A DNA stretch of 64,000 nucleotides from Tritrichomonas musculus. Taxonomy: Eukaryota; Parabasalia; Tritrichomonadida; Tritrichomonadidae. Shown piece by piece: positions 9,872 through 19,575 of the stretch. Below the pieces are notes generated by a model that saw nothing but the letters and a program-made list of their open reading frames with translations, was not told the DNA's origin and ran no database searches. The translations under genes and the position numbers were made by a program. The stretch covers positions 5,022,001 to 5,086,000 of the forward strand of contig JAPFFF010000006.1 of NCBI GenBank assembly GCA_039105265.1. The letters run 5' to 3'. Within the stretch, counting starts at the first letter, position 1, and every line of letters starts with the position of its first letter.

Positions 9872-11569
9872 CCCCTCTCCCCCTCTAATTGGCAAACTTT
9901 TTGTACGTTTTTTTATTTCATATACGTTAAAAAAAATTGAATCAAATTGAGAGCAAAAATTGAATGATTAAAACTTTTAAAAATTATTTTTTAAAATATT
10001 TCAATAATTTATTAATGAAAATATGATTAAACCAAAAATATACATTTTTCTTTTTGTATATATACTATAATAAAAATATCAATAAAAAATTTAAAGATAA
10101 AAATATTATTTATTTAATAATATCAACATGATGATACTTTTGGGAATTTATAGAAATAGGAAATTAAAGCCATCCAAATGCGTAACAAGTTACGGCGATT
10201 TATTTAAAAAATATACTTTTTCCCTATATAATAATTTGCATATATCAGTTTAGAATTAAACTATTTCATCAAACTTTTAGGACAATCTAAATTACCTATT
10301 GATTATAAGTTGATTTATTATAGTTAAAAAATGAGATTCCAGATTTCGAACTGATTATATGATCTTATTTCGAAAATTTCAATTGAACTAATAAGTTTAT
10401 GAGAAAAATACATACGATTAATTAAATGCGAATATATGTAGATTTCAATTTCTTTTAAATTATAAAAAAGTTAATTTTTGGTGATCGATAAAAATTAATA
10501 TTTGTAGATTTTTTTGTTAAAAATTCGTAAATCAATGATATTAATTACAAACAAGCTTTAATATATAATAATATGCATAAAATATACTGTTTTTTGGAAA
10601 AAAATGAACTTGAAAATATTAAGAAAAAAAATAATTAATTGAACATGTTGAAAATTGGAGCAAAAAGTAGCGAAAAAGAAATTATTGATCATTAATCTGT
10701 GTTTATTTGCGATTTATAAATTCAAAGGATCCGAAAAGTGAATTGCTATTTCGGATAAATTGAATAATCCAAAAATTAAAAAATGAACTAAATAAAACAT
10801 ATTTTTTTAAACATTTGAATATTATAATATTATAAACAAAACAAATGCAAAAAAAAAAAAAAAAAAAATTCGGATCTTTGAAATTTTCGAAAATAAAAAA
10901 GAAAAAAATATAGCTAGTAAGAAGAAGGTTTTTAGTTGAAGCATGTATTTATTTGAATAAAAGTAAAAAGAGAGAGAATTGATTTGAATCAGAAATAAAC
11001 GCTAAATGAAAAAAAAGTAACTTGCAAAATAAACTTCTAATCGCTGTGATTTGTTTTAAAAATGTTTTTTGATCCTCTTTTCCTTATTTTTTGAAAATTG
11101 AAAATAATTTAAAAATATCGGTAGAGCATTGGAAAAGTGAAAAAAATAATTACGAGCAGGTCATCCGATTAAGTATATATTGTTATTGAGCTGAAATTAG
11201 GGTTAAAAAACTCCGAAATTGAGTTAGCGAAATTACTATAGTGAAAGAATGAAGTGGATAACTAATAAAGTATTCAAAAAATAGTCATAAAGCATTCAAT
11301 TTTTTTTTGTATTGCTTATCTATTGTATTTTATTCAAAATTAAAGTGTAAAAATAAAACAATAATTAATGGATTTTAAGTTTAAAATAGCATTATATAAT
11401 GTAATTACAGCATGTATAATTCATAATTTTTTGGAAAAAAGGTTTTCAAAATAGAAAAACAATGAAAGATTTGATTCTAAAAATGGTTATCATATAAATT
11501 TTCTATCATCTTAACTTCAATTGAATTTTTCAACGTACAAAAAGTTTGCCAATTAGTGGGGGAAGGGGG
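9872..11569. mobile_element. TA-flanked inverted-repeat element, Tc1/mariner-like, non-autonomous
   Basis: Imperfect 38-bp terminal inverted repeats lie at 9872-9909 and 11532-11569. They begin with a C-rich block (CCCC, then CCCCC) and continue with CTAATTGGCAAACTTTTTGT and ACGTT; three positions differ. TA at 9870-9871 and 11570-11571 fits a TA target duplication, as in Tc1/mariner. The 1698-bp interior is extremely AT-rich, includes a run of 20 A (10849-10868) and has no credible transposase frame, so this is a dead or non-autonomous copy. It interrupts an open frame. Confidence 0.65.
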
Positions 11570-11728
11570 TATGCCGATATATACGCAATCAAAATTAGAA
11601 AATAATTACGAAGTTCAATAAAAATGTATTAATTCTATCAAAGAATCAATTATTCTTTTATTTCCTCAACCGTTCCGAAAAGATCTTCTATTCAAAAAAA
11701 AAAAATTCAAGATTTAATTAATGAACTT

Positions 11729-12289
11729 ATGGATGAACAAATTTTTGATATGCCACATTATATTTGTAATGAATTGAAAAAATTGTCTGGGACAATCAAT
11801 GCTTTTTCACAATATGTTAATTCAGTTATTCAAAACATTGAGTTAACGATTATCCAAAAAAATTTGCGTTTTAATAAGAAATCTCAAAAATATTTGCTCA
11901 ATTTCAAAAAAGAAATCAATTGTAACATTAATAATTTTATAAGAAAGCTAAAAATTTTAGATTGTAGCATGGAGGTTGATTCATTTTTTACTGAAGATGC
12001 AATTATAAATCAAATTAAGAGTCAAAACTCAAATTGCAATTATCCTAGATTAGCAAAAGTCCAAGTTGATAAATCTCAAATATCAATTAATTCAAATGAG
12101 AGTAAAATAAACAAAGATGAAAATGATCTATCGCAAATAAATCCTCAAATGTATTGTCGATCTCCGGTGCATACCATTTCGCCTTTAATCCATTCTCCAA
12201 TTGCATCCACAATGAGTGCCGAACGACAATTTCAGTTTTCAAATGCTAATTCAAATGCGAAAATTTGTTTTAATGAAGTTTCTTCATGA
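11729..12289 (+). CDS. Hypothetical protein frame, probably the 3' part of the interrupted gene
   Basis: This 186-codon frame encodes an Asn/Ile/Lys-rich protein with a helical first half (about residues 8-90) and a Ser/Asn/Pro-rich second half containing SPVHTISPLIHSPI. It resembles no family I know. The frame is open for about 32 further codons before the ATG, which suggests the true start lay upstream. It may still be expressed as a short gene, but no Inr lies near the ATG. Confidence 0.4.
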   Translation: MDEQIFDMPHYICNELKKLSGTINAFSQYVNSVIQNIELTIIQKNLRFNKKSQKYLLNFKKEINCNINNFIRKLKILDCSMEVDSFFTEDAIINQIKSQNSNCNYPRLAKVQVDKSQISINSNESKINKDENDLSQINPQMYCRSPVHTISPLIHSPIASTMSAERQFQFSNANSNAKICFNEVSS

Positions 12290-12432
12290 TTTCAATATTA
12301 TTTGAATAATAAAAATAAAAATAATTATAATACCAAGTTCCTTTTGTTATATAAAAAAAAAATAAAAAAAAGGTTAATAGTAGAAACGAACCATGTTTCT
12401 TTATCATATGTCAAAAAATTTTGCGGTTTCTT

Positions 12433-12451
12433 AACGTACTGGATTTGTACC
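12433..12451 (-). repeat. Right terminal inverted repeat of the TTAA-flanked unit
   Basis: Perfect inverted copy of 9001-9019, followed by TTAA. Confidence 0.6.
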
Positions 12452-12455
12452 TTAA

Positions 12456-12608
12456 ATATAACATTTGTTTGGCTTCTTTCAAAAAAAATAGCCGAAAAAA
12501 AGTGCGTTTTTTGTGAAAAAGTTGATAAATAAAAAAAAGTCCATATAAAAAAGATATAAATCATTGAAAAAATTGAATTTAAACGTCTTTCTCATCAATT
12601 CAGATTTA
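12456..12608. promoter_or_regulatory. Upstream region of the SP-tailed coiled-coil gene
   Basis: A TCATT Inr match lies at 12561-12565, 46 nt before the ATG at 12609. No closer TCAYW is present. The frame is open back to 12564 but without another ATG. Confidence 0.3.
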
Positions 12609-13634
12609 ATGCTTGGGACACCAGAAGAACTCAATTTACTTAGGCTTCAGCATCAGGAAGCTATCAGAAAGTGCGATTTTGTCAAGGCAAAGGATCTAAA
12701 CGATCAAATTAATCGTTTCAATCATCAAATCAAGTCAGGGCAAACAGGGACCCAACTTTTAGGAAACAAAATGGAATATAAAAATGTTTGTGACAGAGTT
12801 CGATCAAGCGCATCAGATGAATACAGCAGAGCAAAGCAGAGTATTTACGAGACAAAGATTCATTTTCATGATCGTCTTTCAGCACTTTTATCAATTCATT
12901 CTGAGCAACTTCAAAATCTTGGTAGCGATTATGCAAAAGCGATTGAAGTTTGCGCAATTAGAACCGTTAAAGATGCTGACAACTGGACAAATGGTGCTCA
13001 AATTATGGCAAGCCTTCATAATTATGAGGCTGCACAAGAACTTTACAAGCTTGCGAATAGCAATAAAGAATTAACAACATTACAAAGACAAGAAGATTGC
13101 CATTATTCATTTGATATGCTTCAAGAAAGACTGAAACAAAAACATCAGGAAGAACTTGCTCTCAATTCTCAAAAGAGATACCAACGCTTTGTAGAAATCA
13201 AGCAAGATTATGACCGTGCTATAGACAGGCTGAAAAAAGTTCTTTCATCAGCTGCAATTAGATTACAAATCAAACAAAATCCTGAAGAAGAGGCAAAGTT
13301 TTTCAAAGAATTAATTATCACACCAGATGATGATGAATTAACTGACATTCCTAGAACTCCTTTATCACCTCTTTCACGCTTATCTTCAACTTCATCACCT
13401 CGCTCTCCATCCAGAGGTTCTAGACAAACTCCAAGATCACCACATAGTTCACAATCATCACAATCACCAAACCGATATCGAGCTTCTCCTCAATCTACCA
13501 AATCTCCTAAGTCTCCAAAATCAAACAAATCAGGAAAATCTTCATCAGCGGCAAGTCAACAAAAATCACCAAAATCTCAACCAACAAAGGTTTCTTATAA
13601 ACTTGATTCTCCTGCATCACCAACTCGTAAATGA
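12609..13634 (+). CDS. Coiled-coil protein with Ser-Pro-Lys-rich tail
   Basis: From the first ATG the protein has 341 residues. Residues 1-230 are helical and charged; they begin with GTPEELNLLRLQHQEAIRK and include a Tyr/Ala-rich middle (YAKAIEVCAIRT, NYEAAQELYKLANS). From about residue 245 the chain becomes a basic low-complexity tail with more than a dozen SP or SPK-type motifs (SPRSPSRG, KSPKSPKS, SPASPTRK), probable sites for proline-directed kinases. The N-terminal motif occurs in trichomonad cytoskeletal-like proteins, but no function can be assigned. No membrane segment or enzyme motif is present. Confidence 0.8.
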   Translation: MLGTPEELNLLRLQHQEAIRKCDFVKAKDLNDQINRFNHQIKSGQTGTQLLGNKMEYKNVCDRVRSSASDEYSRAKQSIYETKIHFHDRLSALLSIHSEQLQNLGSDYAKAIEVCAIRTVKDADNWTNGAQIMASLHNYEAAQELYKLANSNKELTTLQRQEDCHYSFDMLQERLKQKHQEELALNSQKRYQRFVEIKQDYDRAIDRLKKVLSSAAIRLQIKQNPEEEAKFFKELIITPDDDELTDIPRTPLSPLSRLSSTSSPRSPSRGSRQTPRSPHSSQSSQSPNRYRASPQSTKSPKSPKSNKSGKSSSAASQQKSPKSQPTKVSYKLDSPASPTRK

Positions 13635-14036
13635 AAAACTGTTCAAATACTTTTGAATGATTTAAATATTATTCATTTATTAAATTTCCGATTTGACAAG
13701 TTTAGATTTGATTTTATGATTTTTTTTTTTTTTTAATTGTAAACTTCCTTGCTGATTTTTAAGCAATTCCAATTCTTCTACATTTTTTCCATCTCTTACT
13801 CATTAACATTTCACTATAAATGTTTCACATGCTTTTTACATACAAATAAATAATTATATCATATATCATATGAATCAAACCAAATTTAAAGAAACAAAAA
13901 TATATATTATAATTAAATTAGTTCAAAATCTAAATTGCAATAAAAAGTAAGAACATTTAATATACTATATTTAATAACATATATATAAACTTTGTAATAA
14001 ATAACTTAAGGATGAGATACTATTCATCATGAATTT
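13635..14036. other. Convergent 3' spacer
   Basis: About 400 bp of AT-rich DNA between two convergent genes, with a long T run near 13720. Nothing else seen. Confidence 0.6.
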
Positions 14037-15458
14037 TTATTCTATTTCTTTGTAACCTTTGGTATCAATATTGTCATTAAAACTATGACTTTGTTCAGGA
14101 GGCTCAATAATCCATAGAGATAGCAACATGGAAATTACACCGAATCCACTGGAGATCACAATCAACATCCTTGGATCTTCTGGCCAAATTTTTCCTAATC
14201 CAATACCTAATCCAATATTTGAAATTTGTTCACCACAAACAGAAAACATCATAAAAATCCCATAATAAGCTCCAAAATCGAGTTTTAGAACGGTTGTACA
14301 AATTGATACAATAGAAAATGGAACAGTTGTCGCTGTATGAAATCCAATACCAACTAAAACCGAAATCCCTAAATAAAAATAGCGATTGTTCACGAACAAG
14401 AACACAAAGAGACCAGCTGTCATGCAAGTGTAGCCAAAAAATGCTGTCCACCTAAATCCAATCCAATCTGATATTTTGGCGCAAATAAAGCCGTAAATAA
14501 ATTGAGCAGAAAAACGTACTGCACTACAAATCATCGAAAACGCAATTCCTTTATCATAAAGATCAATTTTTTCTTGATCTGACGATGTATTATCACCATG
14601 ATATACGTCATACGCCATGAAATGCGAAAATTGAATCCCATATTGATAATATGAGATTGCTATCAAAAAAAATGAAGGAATTGCATGAGATATTGGTTTT
14701 GGCATATTTTTAAAAGATTGAAAAATCTTTTTAAAAGGTCGAACTTTTAGTGGCTTAACATTTAATGGTTGTTCGTGGGCAACAAAAACAGTGATTGTAA
14801 TTGAAATTGTACAGATAATAGTTGATGTAATTAATACAAATTGAATTTGACTCAAATGAAAATATTTTTCTAGGCTCAATCCCCCAATGATTGAAACAAT
14901 GATTCCTCCGAGCGCTCCATAAACACTACAAACATTAGAAATCAATGATTGCTGATTCACTGGGGTAACATCAGTACAAATAGCACGTGACGGTGTATCT
15001 ATCATATTTCCAGCAATAACAACAAATTCATATGAAAATCCAAAAATTATCTGCTCTAATAAAAGAGAATTATTTGGTTTGAAGAACTTACCGATTTCTG
15101 AGCAATAAGTCATTAAAACAAGGCCAATAAGCATTAAAAAGAGTGAAATAACTATATATATTCGTCTTCTTCCCCATTTAAACATGCAACTATCAGAATA
15201 TACACCGATAAGGGGTGAAACAATAAATCCCATAAATGAAGAGATAAAAAGTAAAACTGTTTTCCAGCCTTGAGGTATTAGTAGTTTTGTAGATAATGGT
15301 TGAAAAAATGTTGGCAAAATCATAAATAATATGTTTGGTGCCAATTTCGATGATGCAATTCCAAGTATGTGTATAAAAGGAAGTTTATCTCTAAGATGCA
15401 ATGGAGCTGTTTCGCTTTGGAGAGATTGAAGAGATTGAAGGCTTGGATCCTCATACAT
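14037..15458 (-). CDS. MFS transporter of the SLC45/GPH sugar-cation symporter type
   Basis: The protein has 473 residues from the first in-frame ATG (15458); the frame extends 11 codons upstream with no ATG. About 12 hydrophobic helices are visible. The loop between TM2 and TM3 reads SPLIGVYSD followed by KWGRRR, the MFS motif A in the form found in SLC45 and sucrose/GPH transporters. The N-terminus carries a short internal repeat (LQSLQSLQS). Such proteins move sugars with protons across the plasma or lysosomal membrane; the substrate here is inference. The central loop is basic (KPLKVRPFKKIFQSFK). Proton-driven uptake of glycosides would suit a fermentative parasite, but nothing nearby supports a specific sugar. 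Confidence 0.8.
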   Translation of the reverse strand: MYEDPSLQSLQSLQSETAPLHLRDKLPFIHILGIASSKLAPNILFMILPTFFQPLSTKLLIPQGWKTVLLFISSFMGFIVSPLIGVYSDSCMFKWGRRRIYIVISLFLMLIGLVLMTYCSEIGKFFKPNNSLLLEQIIFGFSYEFVVIAGNMIDTPSRAICTDVTPVNQQSLISNVCSVYGALGGIIVSIIGGLSLEKYFHLSQIQFVLITSTIICTISITITVFVAHEQPLNVKPLKVRPFKKIFQSFKNMPKPISHAIPSFFLIAISYYQYGIQFSHFMAYDVYHGDNTSSDQEKIDLYDKGIAFSMICSAVRFSAQFIYGFICAKISDWIGFRWTAFFGYTCMTAGLFVFLFVNNRYFYLGISVLVGIGFHTATTVPFSIVSICTTVLKLDFGAYYGIFMMFSVCGEQISNIGLGIGLGKIWPEDPRMLIVISSGFGVISMLLSLWIIEPPEQSHSFNDNIDTKGYKEIE

Positions 15459-15852
15459 ATCAAATAATAATTGTAATATTTTTTGAATCACATTTTCCTA
15501 GTATGAAAATTGAATTTATTAAGAATTTTTTTGTGAGATAAGTTAACTTTTTATCAATATTTGATTTGTTGTGAGAATTTGATTGAATTCAATCATTGAA
15601 GTTTTTAAATACTTTTTAAAAAATTTGAGAAAGAATAAAAAATTGCTTTGAATATGAAAATCATATTTATATTTCATTAGATTATCGATGTAACTGGCTG
15701 CCATCATAAAAAAAAAAATAAAAAATGAACACATTTACAATTTTTTTATTTTACATGAATAGTTGAAAATCAATAGAAAATTCATGAATCGCAAATGCTC
15801 AAAGTATAACTTTAATATCATTTACAAAAACTAAATATATATATAATAGAAA
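15459..15852. other. Spacer between two minus-strand genes
   Basis: AT-rich spacer holding the upstream region of the transporter gene and the 3' flank of the methyltransferase gene. No feature is supported. Confidence 0.6.
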
Positions 15853-17055
15853 TCATGTTGGAAGTTCAATACCAATTGAAACCCAGCCACTTCTTAGATT
15901 ATGAGGTCTTGCAAAGACTTCTAAGTACATCATTCCTGGAAACATTTCTTCAATCATTTCATAAAGAGCAGCAGGTTTTTGACTTTGCCTAACTTCACGT
16001 GGACCAACAATTAAACTTCTGAAAGCCTCACTATTCATTTCTTCAGGGGGATCACCTTTAATTCCAACAAGGAGGGTTTCCTTATTATGCTGGAAGTAAT
16101 AACCATGAGAAGGTAAATAAATACCAGATTTTGATACTTTTATCCAATTGATAGTATTGACAATTTTATATCCCCATTTTTTCATCATTGATATTCCATT
16201 CATTAATTGTGACGCAACAACCCACATGAACATGAATCCGTTGTCTTGAACGTAATGAAGCGGCATCTGTGCAATGGTTTTACTTTCTAATTGGTCATAT
16301 GAAAGTTGAACACCTCTTGTTACTGTTGAAAATGTAATTTGCCAAGGTGGATCCATTACAATAACATCAAATTTTTGAAGGGATCCCAATTGTTTCCAAT
16401 TGAATTCGCGAATATCTGCACTGATAGCTATTGAATCTGTGAGATTAGCTGAAAAACCAGGTACTGAAATAGATGTTGGATGTTGAGTTGCTGGAACTGT
16501 GTTTAGTTCATTTGTTGTCCATTCAAGCTCTTTTCTCAATTCTTCATCGGTCATAGAACGAATTTTATTTAATTCTGTCTTTTCAAGTTCCGATTTGAAT
16601 CCGAAGTATTCCAAATGTTTTGAGTTACCTGCTTCAAAATTTGGTAGAAATGTCATTATACCACTTTCGTCTGGTTGTAAATAAGAAGAAGAAATTAAAA
16701 CCTTATCTTTGATTTCATCAAAAGGCACAAACCGACGATTAGATCCAGCTGGATCAGTGTGCAAATCTGTTTCTGGTATATCATCGAAGTTTTTAGGTGC
16801 TAATCTAAGATTAATAACCCCAGATAAATTTCGTTTTTTAGCAGACATCCATTTCGATTGTTGTGGACGATCTGATCCTTTTTGTCGAAACGATTTTTTA
16901 TTTACCCCTTTTTGGTTTTTTGTGGTTTCAATGTATTCAAAATCGCTATCGCTATCACTTCCTTCATTAAAATCATCATCTCCATTTCCATTTGAATCGT
17001 CATCACTTGTTGATTCGAAATACTTTTGCTTGCTTTTGCCATTTCTGGTTTTCAT
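15853..17055 (-). CDS. MT-A70 family N6-adenine methyltransferase, METTL3-like
   Basis: The protein has 400 residues. Residues 1-75 are acidic then basic and disordered. The catalytic MT-A70 domain runs from about 205 to 400 with DPPW at 235-238, the S-adenosylmethionine and substrate motif that is intact in METTL3 and altered in METTL14. Downstream come FMFMWVVASQL, a gate-like HNKETLLVGIKG, VREVRQSQKP, and EVFARPHNLRSGW, all matching METTL3-type proteins. No CCCH zinc fingers are visible upstream, unlike animal METTL3, so RNA recognition may depend on a partner. The expected role is N6-methyladenosine in mRNA; ciliate relatives of this fold methylate DNA, so the substrate is not settled. 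Confidence 0.85.
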   Translation of the reverse strand: MKTRNGKSKQKYFESTSDDDSNGNGDDDFNEGSDSDSDFEYIETTKNQKGVNKKSFRQKGSDRPQQSKWMSAKKRNLSGVINLRLAPKNFDDIPETDLHTDPAGSNRRFVPFDEIKDKVLISSSYLQPDESGIMTFLPNFEAGNSKHLEYFGFKSELEKTELNKIRSMTDEELRKELEWTTNELNTVPATQHPTSISVPGFSANLTDSIAISADIREFNWKQLGSLQKFDVIVMDPPWQITFSTVTRGVQLSYDQLESKTIAQMPLHYVQDNGFMFMWVVASQLMNGISMMKKWGYKIVNTINWIKVSKSGIYLPSHGYYFQHNKETLLVGIKGDPPEEMNSEAFRSLIVGPREVRQSQKPAALYEMIEEMFPGMMYLEVFARPHNLRSGWVSIGIELPT

Positions 17056-17453
17056 CTATTATTTTATAAAATAAGTTCATAATATAATTATAAACGTCTT
17101 TTAAATTAAATAAATTCATTTTTTTTATTGAAATGAAATCTTTTGGAGTGCCATTTTTAGTATGATTAAATGCAATGAGTTCATTAGTTTTTATTTTTAA
17201 TACTATCTTAAATCTAAAATTAATGAAAATAACATATAAAAAAATGCTATCACACTCATACCGTAAGATTTTTTGCTTGAACATGATTTGATTTATTTGA
17301 GTTTTTAAGTTTTTGGTTTGAAATATCGAAATGAAAATTTATATCACAAACATGAATGATTTATAATATGAATAAACTATTTATGCACCTGTGACCTTTT
17401 GCTGCACATATTTAAATAAATTTATAAATGAAATAAACAATACTAGATAAAAT
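17056..17453. other. Divergent spacer, part 1
   Basis: AT-rich upstream DNA of the methyltransferase gene up to the foldback element at 17454. No Inr match close to the ATG and no gene. Confidence 0.5.
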
Positions 17454-17861
17454 GGACAATCGTTTTTTTCTACGCCACTTTTTGAATGGCTTTTCTATCC
17501 ATGAGTAGCTACCCATGGAAAGCAAAAAACCGCCATCTTAAGGTGAAATTTGAGTTACTATGTTAAGAAATTTAACCAAAAAAATCGTAAAATTTAAATT
17601 TTACCTTAAAATTATAACTATTTACTTTTTTTGATATAAATTTGTTTATTTTTACATAATTTTTCGGGGATATACGCACCAGTGATCACCACGGGGCTGC
17701 ACGAAGCCGAATCTGGTTCCTTGAATTGCTGGATGAATCGGGAAGCTATTTGAACTATATAATTATGCATTATTTAGTAAAAATTGAATTAAAAAAGTAT
17801 AAAAAAGTATTCAAAAAGTTTAAAAGTTTTCAAAAAGTGGTATAGAAAAATACGATTCCCC
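17454..17861. mobile_element. 408-bp foldback/MITE-like element with GC-rich core
   Basis: Inverted repeats of about 33 bp bound the unit: 17454-17486 and 17829-17861 share AATCGT-x-TTTTTCTA-xx-CCACTTTTTGAA with few mismatches. Inside lie a hairpin at 17488-17522 (TCCATG and CATGGA arms around AGTAGCTACC), a second inverted pair near 17535-17550 and 17596-17611 (TTAAGGT type), and a strikingly GC-rich block at 17668-17747. No clear target duplication was found, so transposition is inferred from structure only. A structured RNA gene within the unit is an alternative. Confidence 0.5.
17668..17747. other. GC-rich island with nested stem potential (possible ncRNA)
   Basis: About 80 bp of roughly 55% GC in DNA that is otherwise about 80% AT. 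On the plus strand ACCAG can pair with CTGGT around a GGCT-GCACGA-AGCC hairpin, and the palindrome GTGATCAC lies between. I could not match it to tRNA, 5S, snRNA, RNase P or SRP RNA. Confidence 0.3.
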
Positions 17862-18450
17862 AGATATAATTCTAAACTCGCAAAATTAAAAATGCTTTTA
17901 TTTTCATTAATTTTTCATAAAATATATTGTTTATTGAATCATTGAATTATTTAATTTATTATAATTAATATTAAATAATTAATATTTTAAAAATGCTTTA
18001 CTTTTTTGAGAAATCTATAAGAAAAGTTTTATGAATTTCCGATTAAATGAACAAGGCAATCATATTAAACTTTTGAGAGAAGAATTTGACCAAAAGGGTA
18101 TAAAAATCTCAGAAAAAATGGATATTAGTAAATCAGATTTTTTCATTATTTTCATCATTTGTTAGAATCATTACAGCTATTTTTTGTAGAATTACTATTT
18201 TAAATGATTTTTGAATTTCCATAAATAGAGGTGCCTTTTAAATGATTCATGAAAATCTCGATTAAAATATTAATATTTCTTTTATAGTTGTAAAAATTGT
18301 ATTTAAATATCAATTTATATAGTATAAAAATAAAATATCAATCATTTAACATTTCCATTTTAACAATAAACGATTTTTTATAATATACCTAATTGTATAT
18401 TCTCATTGAATTTATCGAATAAAATAAATATTTATACAAATAGAGACTAG
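17862..18450. other. AT-rich spacer upstream of the kinase gene
   Basis: Plain AT-rich DNA. The nearest TCATT to the kinase ATG is about 48 nt upstream. No gene is seen. Confidence 0.5.
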
Positions 18451-19575
18451 ATGCAAAAATCGTCTCTTATAAAACGTAAAGAAGGGAAACCGAATACAAT
18501 TTCCGAGTTCACCGATGAGGCGATCAATTATGTTACAAAAACCCTACAAGAACATGGATACGAAATTGCGGAGAGATTAGGCTTAGGAGGTTTCTCAATG
18601 ATATTCAAGGTCAAATCCAAAAAAAATGACAAGTTTTATGCAGCCAAAATCATCAGTGTTTCATCTACTCGCGGGAAAAGTTGCTTAATAACTTATCAGA
18701 ACGAAAAGAAAGCTCTTACTCGTCTTTATCATCCTAATATCATTCGCCTTAACGAAGCTTTTGAATGTGGAAAGTTTTGCTTCTTAATTATTGAACTTTG
18801 TTCTTCGAAAACGCTCAATGACGTAATTAAGGGCGGAACCGCTACCGTTCAAGAAAAAATTACTTATATGAGACAACTCTTACATGCGATTACTCACGTG
18901 CATAGCTGTGGATATGCACACAGAGATATAAAACCAGCTAATGTCCTTTTTGACGATTTCGGTCATGTGAAATTGGCCGATTTCGGAATGTGCATCAAAT
19001 TCAAAATTGGCCAAACGTCAAGCGAATACTTAGGATCTCCGCATTATATGGCCCCAGAAATTTATCGTCGTCAGCCATTTGATCCGTTCGCTGCTGATAT
19101 TTGGGCACTCGGAGTCACATTTTATTTACTAGCAGGTGGAAAAGTTAATTGGCCACCAAACATCGAACATTTAAGTAGAATGATTAGAGAAGAAGGGATC
19201 TTAGTGCATCGTTATGGCTTGCAACCAGATGTTGCACAAATGGTCCAACAGATGCTACATATGGAGCCAGCTCATAGACCTAGCTTAGCAGCTATTCTAA
19301 ATTACCCTATATTTAATTCAAAGATGGAAAGAAACAGATCATTTGTCAAATCAAGCATGAATCTTTCCTCTTATTCTTCAAAAAATCCGAATTTGTTGAA
19401 AAATGTACCCCCAAAAAGAAAACAAAGCACTACCTCACTTCCAACTGCAAGAAGATTGAAGCCCAACTCGTCTAGTAAAAATTCAGGAAACACTTCAAGT
19501 GCTTCAAAATCAAAATCACATTCAAAGCGACAAAAGTCTGTTACACCAGTTGCTCCTGCTTTTCATATGTCATGA
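18451..19575 (+). CDS. Ser/Thr protein kinase, CAMK/NEK-like
   Basis: The protein has 374 residues. A complete kinase domain spans about residues 37-283: glycine loop LGLGGFSMIF (43-52), catalytic Lys66 in YAAKII, HRDIKPAN (156-163), DFG (176-178), GSPHYMAPE activation-segment end, and DIWALGVTFYLL. All catalytic residues are present, so it should be active on Ser/Thr. The tail (about 285-374) is basic and Ser-rich with no domain (SKSKSHSKRQKS), possibly a targeting or regulatory segment. The subfamily is uncertain; the loop and APE region resemble CAMK-type kinases common in trichomonads. The ATG is the first in frame. Confidence 0.9.
   Translation: MQKSSLIKRKEGKPNTISEFTDEAINYVTKTLQEHGYEIAERLGLGGFSMIFKVKSKKNDKFYAAKIISVSSTRGKSCLITYQNEKKALTRLYHPNIIRLNEAFECGKFCFLIIELCSSKTLNDVIKGGTATVQEKITYMRQLLHAITHVHSCGYAHRDIKPANVLFDDFGHVKLADFGMCIKFKIGQTSSEYLGSPHYMAPEIYRRQPFDPFAADIWALGVTFYLLAGGKVNWPPNIEHLSRMIREEGILVHRYGLQPDVAQMVQQMLHMEPAHRPSLAAILNYPIFNSKMERNRSFVKSSMNLSSYSSKNPNLLKNVPPKRKQSTTSLPTARRLKPNSSSKNSGNTSSASKSKSHSKRQKSVTPVAPAFHMS

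Larger units (their letters stand above)
9760..12289 (+). pseudogene. Unidentified gene split by a 1.7-kb transposon
   Basis: An ATG at 9760 opens a frame that starts MIPNKRK and stays open for 37 codons up to the left end of the 9872-11569 element. Coding-like sequence resumes directly beyond its right end: if the duplicated TA is counted once, the frame runs on for another 15 or so codons. After at least one further break it leads into the 186-codon frame at 11729-12289. The simplest reading is one gene of roughly 280-300 codons, of unknown function, that was hit by the element and then decayed. It lies wholly inside the TTAA-flanked unit, so it could be that element's own gene. Confidence 0.4.
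9001..12451. mobile_element. TTAA-flanked inverted-repeat unit (possible piggyBac-like or MITE-type element)
   Basis: The 19-bp sequence GGTACAAATCCAGTACGTT at 9001-9019 reappears as a perfect inverted copy at 12433-12451. Each copy is flanked on its outer side by TTAA (8997-9000 and 12452-12455), the target duplicated by piggyBac-type transposons. The unit is 3451 bp, of which about 1.7 kb is a second inserted element. No transposase is visible, and known piggyBac ends begin with C runs rather than GG, so the superfamily is unsure. Chance is unlikely for a 23-bp match including TTAA, but a simple inverted duplication is possible. Confidence 0.45.

Noticed and set aside
12564-12608. Longer start for the SP-tailed coiled-coil gene
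   Set aside because: The frame extends upstream but has no ATG before 12609. The same applies to the frames ahead of 15458, 30232, 41584 and 49291.
17668-17747. tRNA gene
   Set aside because: No 7-bp acceptor stem and no proper A-box/B-box arrangement on either strand.
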